A stretch of DNA of 64,000 nucleotides from Leuconostoc lactis. Its GTDB lineage: Bacteria > Bacillota > Bacilli > Lactobacillales > Lactobacillaceae. This document shows positions 59,810 to 64,000 of this stretch, in pieces (within the stretch, counting starts at the first letter, position 1; every line of letters starts with the position of its first letter). Position numbers and translations under genes: made by a program. The stretch is from positions 383,501 to 447,500 of the forward strand of contig NZ_CP042420.1 in assembly GCF_007954625.1 (NCBI RefSeq), read 5' to 3'. The notes under the pieces were generated by a model that was not told the origin of the DNA, ran no database searches, and saw only the letters and a list, made by a program, of their open reading frames with translations.

Positions 59810-62224
59810 TTAAGCTTGTAAGTTTTGACGGATTTCTGCTTTCATAAAGGTGCGTGTCGCATCATATTCAACATCAGCAATCATTTTGTTGAAGTTGTCA
59901 AACGCTTCGTTTTGATATTCAATCAGTGGGTTCAATTGCCCATAACCACGAAGGCCAACACCCTGACGCAAACGATCTAAGGCATCGATGTGGTCTGTCC
60001 AATGTTGATCAATGGCACGGAGAATGACCACTTTTTCAAATTCTAACATTTGTGCCGGATCATAGAGTTGACCCTGCTTAACACGATAATTTTCTTTTGC
60101 TAAGTTTAATAGCAATGCCTTGATGCCATCACGGTCTAACCCTTTTAACTGGGCAACCGAAATATCATTTTCATTCACCAAAACATTACCGGCGAAGGTA
60201 ACGATTTGATCCAAATGCCATTCCGCTGGCTTCTTACCTTTGGTTTGTGCATCAACGACACGATTAATTGTCCGTTCAACCATTGGCATGAGGACCCAAT
60301 CCAATGATTTTGTTTCATCAATGACGATATCACGTTGACGATACATTAATTCACGTTGTTCACGGACAACATCATCATATTGCAACACGTTTTTACGCGT
60401 ATCGTAGTTGTTACCTTCGACACGCTTTTGGGCTGATTCAACAGAACGGGTGATCAAACGATTCTTAATCACTGTTTCTTCTTCATCCAAATTCATACGT
60501 TCCCAAATCAGACGAATACGTTCTGCACCGAAACGAATCATCAAATCATCTTCCAATGACAAGAAGAATTGTGAGAAGCCTTCATCACCTTGACGACCAG
60601 CACGACCACGTAACTGGTTATCAATTCGGCGAGATTCATGACGTTCTGTGGCAATCACAGCTAGCCCACCTAATTCGGACACACCAGGGCCAAGCTTAAT
60701 ATCTGTTCCACGTCCCGCCATGTTAGTCGCAACTGTTACGGCCCCACGTTGTCCCGCGTTAGCGATAATTTCAGCTTCTTTGGCGTTATTTTTGGCATTC
60801 AATACGTTATGTGGGACATTTTGTGCCATCAAAATTTTCGACAACAATTCAGATGATTCAACAGACCCTGTCCCAATTAAAATGGGTTGCCCCTTGGCGT
60901 GTAATTCTTGGATTAATTTAACCACCGCGTTGTACTTAGCACGCATTGATGGGTACAACAAATCCGGATAATCCACACGCTTAACTGGTCGGTTAGTTGG
61001 AATCGTAATGACTTCCATGTTGTAGATTTCGCGTAGTTCTTCTTCTTCAGTCTTGGCTGTTCCCGTCATACCAGACAGTTTCTTATACATACGGAACAAA
61101 TTCTGATACGTAATTTGTGCCATTGACTTATTTTCTTCTTGAATTTCAACGCCTTCTTTGGCTTCAATTGCTTGATGCAAGCCATCCGACAAACGTGTGC
61201 CTTCAGAAATACGACCCGTTGACTGGTCAATTAACTTGACTTCGCCATCTTGTACCACATAGTCTTTATCATTAATGTAGTTAAAGTTCGCACGAAGTGC
61301 TTGGTCAATATGGTGCGTTAAGGCTGTATCGCCAGCAGCATATAAATTGTCCAAATTAAAGAAGACCTCTGCCTTATGAATCCCTTCATTGGTCATCATC
61401 GTTGTCTTAGCTTCTTCATCAATTTTATAATCTTCGTCGCGTACAAGTGTTTTTACAAAACGGTCAGCCCGTGCATACAATTGTGAAACACCTGATCCAG
61501 GTCCTGAAATGATCAAAGGTGTCCGCGCCGTATCGATTAAAATTGAATCCGCTTCATCAATCAACGCAAAGTTTAACCCACGTTGCATCACGCGCTCCTC
61601 GGCACGATGCACCATGTTATCACGCAAATAATCAAACCCAATGTTAAAGTTTGTTGAATAAGTGATATCGGCATTATACGCTGCTCGTTTTTCATCAGCT
61701 GGCGCATCACCGACATTCACACCAACAGTTAGGCCAAGCCAATTATAAAGCTGACCCATTTGCTCAGCATCTCGCGCTGACAAATAATCGTTGACAGTCA
61801 CCACATGCACACCACGACCTGATAAGGCATTCAAATAAACCGCCATCGTTGCTGTTAGTGTCTTACCTTCACCGGTACGCATTTCCGCTAAATTACCACC
61901 ATGCAACACCGCAGCACCCATAATTTGAACACGGAATGGGTACAGTCCTAAGACACGCTTAGCACCTTCACGCGCAACTGCAAAAGCTTCTGGTAATATC
62001 TCATCTAATACCTTTGATAGGGCTTTATTTTGTTTATCCTTATCTGTTGTAGCAGCTACCGCTGCTGCAATTTTTTCCTGGAAAAATGGCGTTTTAGCTT
62101 GTAATTGCGCATCAGTTAATGCTGACATTTCATCAGCGTAACTTTCAACTTGATCGGCAATATTGTTTAATTTTTTTAGTTGTTTTTTTGAATTATCAAC
62201 TAATTTACGTATTGGATTTGCCAT
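59810..62224 (-). CDS. secA: Protein translocase ATPase SecA
   Basis: 804-aa motor that drives preproteins through Sec[12 protein letters not shown] start, Walker A in [11 protein letters not shown] and [11 protein letters not shown] are present. The usual C-terminal zinc tail (CxCxSGx8CH) is missing: the protein ends at [11 protein letters not shown]. Start ATG 62224 follows family homology. A GAGGAG ribosome site is 38 bases ahead, separated from it by an 8-bp hairpin; an in-frame GTG at 62236 is the alternative. Confidence 0.96.
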   Translation of the reverse strand: MANPIRKLVDNSKKQLKKLNNIADQVESYADEMSALTDAQLQAKTPFFQEKIAAAVAATTDKDKQNKALSKVLDEILPEAFAVAREGAKRVLGLYPFRVQIMGAAVLHGGNLAEMRTGEGKTLTATMAVYLNALSGRGVHVVTVNDYLSARDAEQMGQLYNWLGLTVGVNVGDAPADEKRAAYNADITYSTNFNIGFDYLRDNMVHRAEERVMQRGLNFALIDEADSILIDTARTPLIISGPGSGVSQLYARADRFVKTLVRDEDYKIDEEAKTTMMTNEGIHKAEVFFNLDNLYAAGDTALTHHIDQALRANFNYINDKDYVVQDGEVKLIDQSTGRISEGTRLSDGLHQAIEAKEGVEIQEENKSMAQITYQNLFRMYKKLSGMTGTAKTEEEELREIYNMEVITIPTNRPVKRVDYPDLLYPSMRAKYNAVVKLIQELHAKGQPILIGTGSVESSELLSKILMAQNVPHNVLNAKNNAKEAEIIANAGQRGAVTVATNMAGRGTDIKLGPGVSELGGLAVIATERHESRRIDNQLRGRAGRQGDEGFSQFFLSLEDDLMIRFGAERIRLIWERMNLDEEETVIKNRLITRSVESAQKRVEGNNYDTRKNVLQYDDVVREQRELMYRQRDIVIDETKSLDWVLMPMVERTINRVVDAQTKGKKPAEWHLDQIVTFAGNVLVNENDISVAQLKGLDRDGIKALLLNLAKENYRVKQGQLYDPAQMLEFEKVVILRAIDQHWTDHIDALDRLRQGVGLRGYGQLNPLIEYQNEAFDNFNKMIADVEYDATRTFMKAEIRQNLQA

Positions 62225-62304
62225 TGTTTTTAGCACACAACCTGAATTAGTTGCGTGTGTCTCCTCTGAAATATGAATTTGTGTGTTCTACCGCACAATA
62301 GTCT

Positions 62305-62332
62305 ATTATAAATTGTAGCAAAAAAAGCCCAA
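62305..62332 (-). promoter_or_regulatory. secA promoter
   Basis: Minus strand -35 TTGGGC (62327-62332), 16-base spacer, -10 TATAAT (62305-62310). It overlaps the serS terminator. Confidence 0.6.
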
Positions 62333-62347
62333 TAAATATAGGCTTTT
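62320..62347 (-). terminator. serS terminator
   Basis: AAAAGCC/GGCTTTT stem with seven T on the minus strand. Confidence 0.85.
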
Positions 62348-62353
62348 CATCGA

Positions 62354-63664
62354 TTAATAATGTGCTGTTGCCGCTAATGTTGTTTGCCCACCCATGTAAG
62401 GCCGTAGCACTTCAGGAATTGTGACTGTGCCATCTTCATTCTGATAGTTTTCCAAAATGGCTGCGACCGTCCGACCAACGGCTAGTCCTGATCCATTTAA
62501 TGTGTGCACCAACTGCAATTTATCATTGTCATCGCGATACGTAATGTGCATGCGACGTGCTTGGAAGTCCTCTGTGTTTGATACTGATGAAATTTCGCGA
62601 TAAACCTTTTGTTGCGGCATCCACACTTCAATATCATAAGTCTTTGCTGCTGAGAAGCCCATATCCCCCGTTGATAGCATCACGACATGATAAGGAAGAC
62701 CTAGCTTTTGCAAAATGTTTTCCGCATTGGCTGTCATGCTTTCCAATTCGGCATATGATTGTTCCGGCTTAGTAAACTTCACCATTTCCACCTTATTGAA
62801 TTGGTGCAAACGAATCAAGCCACGCGTATCTTTTCCAGCTGCCCCAGCTTCCTTACGGAATGATGGTGATAACGCAGTAAATTTGATTGGTAAGTTTTCG
62901 CTCGGGATTGTTTCTCCAGCATAATAGTTTGTCAGTGGTACTTCTGCTGTTGGAATATAAGTTTGGGCCAACCCTTCTACACGGTAAGCATCATCTTGAA
63001 ACTTCGGATACTGTCCCGTACCAAACATCGCTGTATCATTGACCACAATTGGGGTAATCATTTCGGTATACCCTTCTTGTCGATGTTCATCAAGCATAAA
63101 GTTGTAAACAGCACGCTCCAAACGGGCCCCGTCACCAACATAATACAAGAAACGAGCTCCAGAAACCTTAGCGCCACGTTCGAAATCTAAAATGCCCAGT
63201 GCTTCCCCAATTTCATAGTGCGCTTTCAACCAACTTGGTGTGTCCGCCAAAGCATGTGGTCGTGTGCCATAGTCAGCTGGCTCCCAAACGCGCTGCTCAA
63301 CATTTGCTGTATCGTCTGGGCCAACTGGTACTTCTGGCGCTGCTAAATTAGGCAAATGGGCCGCCAAATTTTTCACTGCCTCATCCAACTCTGCTTGACG
63401 TGCATCTAAGGCTTTAATTTCCGCACCAACTTGTTGCATCGCCGCAATGGCTTCGCTTGCATCTTCTTTGTTACGCTTAGCATACGCAATCTTATCCGAC
63501 ACAGCGTTCCGTTGTGCCTTCAAATTTTCAACTTGTTGGATGGCTTCTCGCCGTTCTTGATCCAAGGCCAACAACTCTTGTAACCTTTCTGCTGGTACAC
63601 CCCGATCAAGCAACCGTTGCGTTGCCTCAGCTTCATTTTTGCGCAAATACTTCATGTCTAACAT
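62354..63664 (-). CDS. serS: Seryl-tRNA synthetase
   Basis: 436-aa class II synthetase. The N-terminal coiled-coil arm that grips the tRNA (residues about 30-105), motif 2 [19 protein letters not shown] and motif 3 GSGLAVGRT are intact. GGAG lies 8 bases before the ATG. Controlled by the T-box leader directly upstream, so it is expected to be induced when uncharged tRNA-Ser builds up. Confidence 0.97.
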   Translation of the reverse strand: MLDMKYLRKNEAEATQRLLDRGVPAERLQELLALDQERREAIQQVENLKAQRNAVSDKIAYAKRNKEDASEAIAAMQQVGAEIKALDARQAELDEAVKNLAAHLPNLAAPEVPVGPDDTANVEQRVWEPADYGTRPHALADTPSWLKAHYEIGEALGILDFERGAKVSGARFLYYVGDGARLERAVYNFMLDEHRQEGYTEMITPIVVNDTAMFGTGQYPKFQDDAYRVEGLAQTYIPTAEVPLTNYYAGETIPSENLPIKFTALSPSFRKEAGAAGKDTRGLIRLHQFNKVEMVKFTKPEQSYAELESMTANAENILQKLGLPYHVVMLSTGDMGFSAAKTYDIEVWMPQQKVYREISSVSNTEDFQARRMHITYRDDNDKLQLVHTLNGSGLAVGRTVAAILENYQNEDGTVTIPEVLRPYMGGQTTLAATAHY

Positions 63665-63696
63665 TATTCTGCTCCTTTAATTTTAAAGTCTAATAT

Positions 63697-63911
63697 AAAA
63701 GCGCGTTGCCATCCCATCCAACAGGACAAGGGACGAAAACGCGCTTCCGTGGTACCACCCAGATTTTGTACACAAAAAGCGTACAACACTCATTTTCTGA
63801 TAACGGAGAGTTCCGAGTGGCATTACCCACTAAACGTGACTTACTGGAGTTTCGGCGTATTGTTTCTCATCAACCAACAATTTTCTGAAAGTGCCTAATT
63901 ATGGTAAGCTA
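63697..63911 (-). promoter_or_regulatory. T-box riboswitch for serS
   Basis: The T-box core TGGTACCACGG is at 63747-63757 on the minus strand, within GGGTGGTACCACGGAAGCG. The competing terminator pairs AAGCGCGTT with AACGCGCTT (63699-63707 with 63738-63746), followed by a T-rich tail. The stem I region includes CTCTCC (63805-63810), which offers TCT or TCC serine codons as specifier. Confidence 0.92.
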
Positions 63912-63919
63912 TTATCCCT

Positions 63920-63948
63920 ATTGTAACGAAAAAAAAAATAAAAGGCAA
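63920..63948 (-). promoter_or_regulatory. serS promoter
   Basis: Minus strand -35 TTGCCT (63943-63948), 17-base T-rich spacer, -10 TACAAT (63920-63925). Confidence 0.7.
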
Positions 63949-63964
63949 GATTCATTTACACAAG

Positions 63965-63993
63965 AAAAGAGAGGTAGCTTTGCGCTACCTCTC
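63965..63993 (-). terminator. Terminator of a minus-strand gene beyond the window
   Basis: 10-bp stem GAGAGGTAGC/GCTACCTCTC with 5-base loop and TTTTCTT on the minus strand. The gene it serves lies past position 64000. Confidence 0.75.
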
Positions 63994-64000
63994 CTTATTT

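Noticed and set aside
1..64000. CRISPR arrays
   Set aside because: No regularly spaced repeats of 24-40 bases were seen anywhere in the window.

Overview
The window is a stretch of chromosome from a low-to-mid GC Gram-positive bacterium of the order Lactobacillales. The best guess is the Leuconostoc/Weissella group, most likely Weissella. Pointers are a class Ib ribonucleotide reductase (nrdHEIF), a short-LID adenylate kinase, a rpoB leader of the lactic-acid-bacterium type, a T-box in front of serS, and a spc operon without rpsN. The genus is inference; the order is well supported.

Layout. 1-7413: rpoC (its last few codons lie outside) and rpoB on the minus strand, behind a structured leader. 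7684-8840: a divergent tpiA and a small coiled-coil membrane protein. 8947-11553: tRNA-Leu, a cold-shock gene, gpmA, tRNA-Gln and tRNA-Tyr, and a PAP2-like membrane protein that has lost its catalytic histidine. 11588-15545: the nrdHEIF operon (minus). 15982-19669, plus strand: a CNNM/CBS transporter-like protein, a second phosphoglycerate-mutase-family protein and hflX. 20095-24919: an AT-rich island of two unrecognised genes, bracketed by a 28-base direct repeat. 25020-29341 (minus): rpsI, rplM, truA and the ECF transporter core ecfT-ecfA2-ecfA1. 29529-32298 (plus): a type II NADH dehydrogenase fused to a membrane domain, and a polyprenyl diphosphate synthase. 32352-46301 (minus): the complete S10-spc-alpha ribosomal protein cluster. 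46602-51714 (minus): potABCD polyamine uptake and an MFS transporter. 51839-55054 (minus): fusA, rpsG, rpsL. 55330-55998 (plus): comC-type prepilin peptidase. 56008-63664 (minus): clpC, prfB, secA, serS.

How it works together. Most of the window is core gene expression: RNA polymerase, ribosomal proteins, translation factors, Sec translocase, serine charging and protein quality control. Most of it reads on the minus strand from recognisable sigma-A promoters, with many structured leaders and intergenic hairpins. The plus-strand genes are mostly single or paired insertions into this background.

The part most likely to be new is the 20.1-24.9 kb island. The downstream gene (533 aa) carries a nuclease-like D...ExK signature. 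A perfect 14-base SOS (LexA/DinR) box fills the spacer between its -35 and -10. The upstream gene (652 aa) has a C-terminal LRNKxxH motif typical of HEPN ribonuclease domains. Together they look like a DNA-damage-responsive two-gene defence or stress module sitting beside the rpsI terminator. I do not recognise either family, so this is inference from motifs and context.
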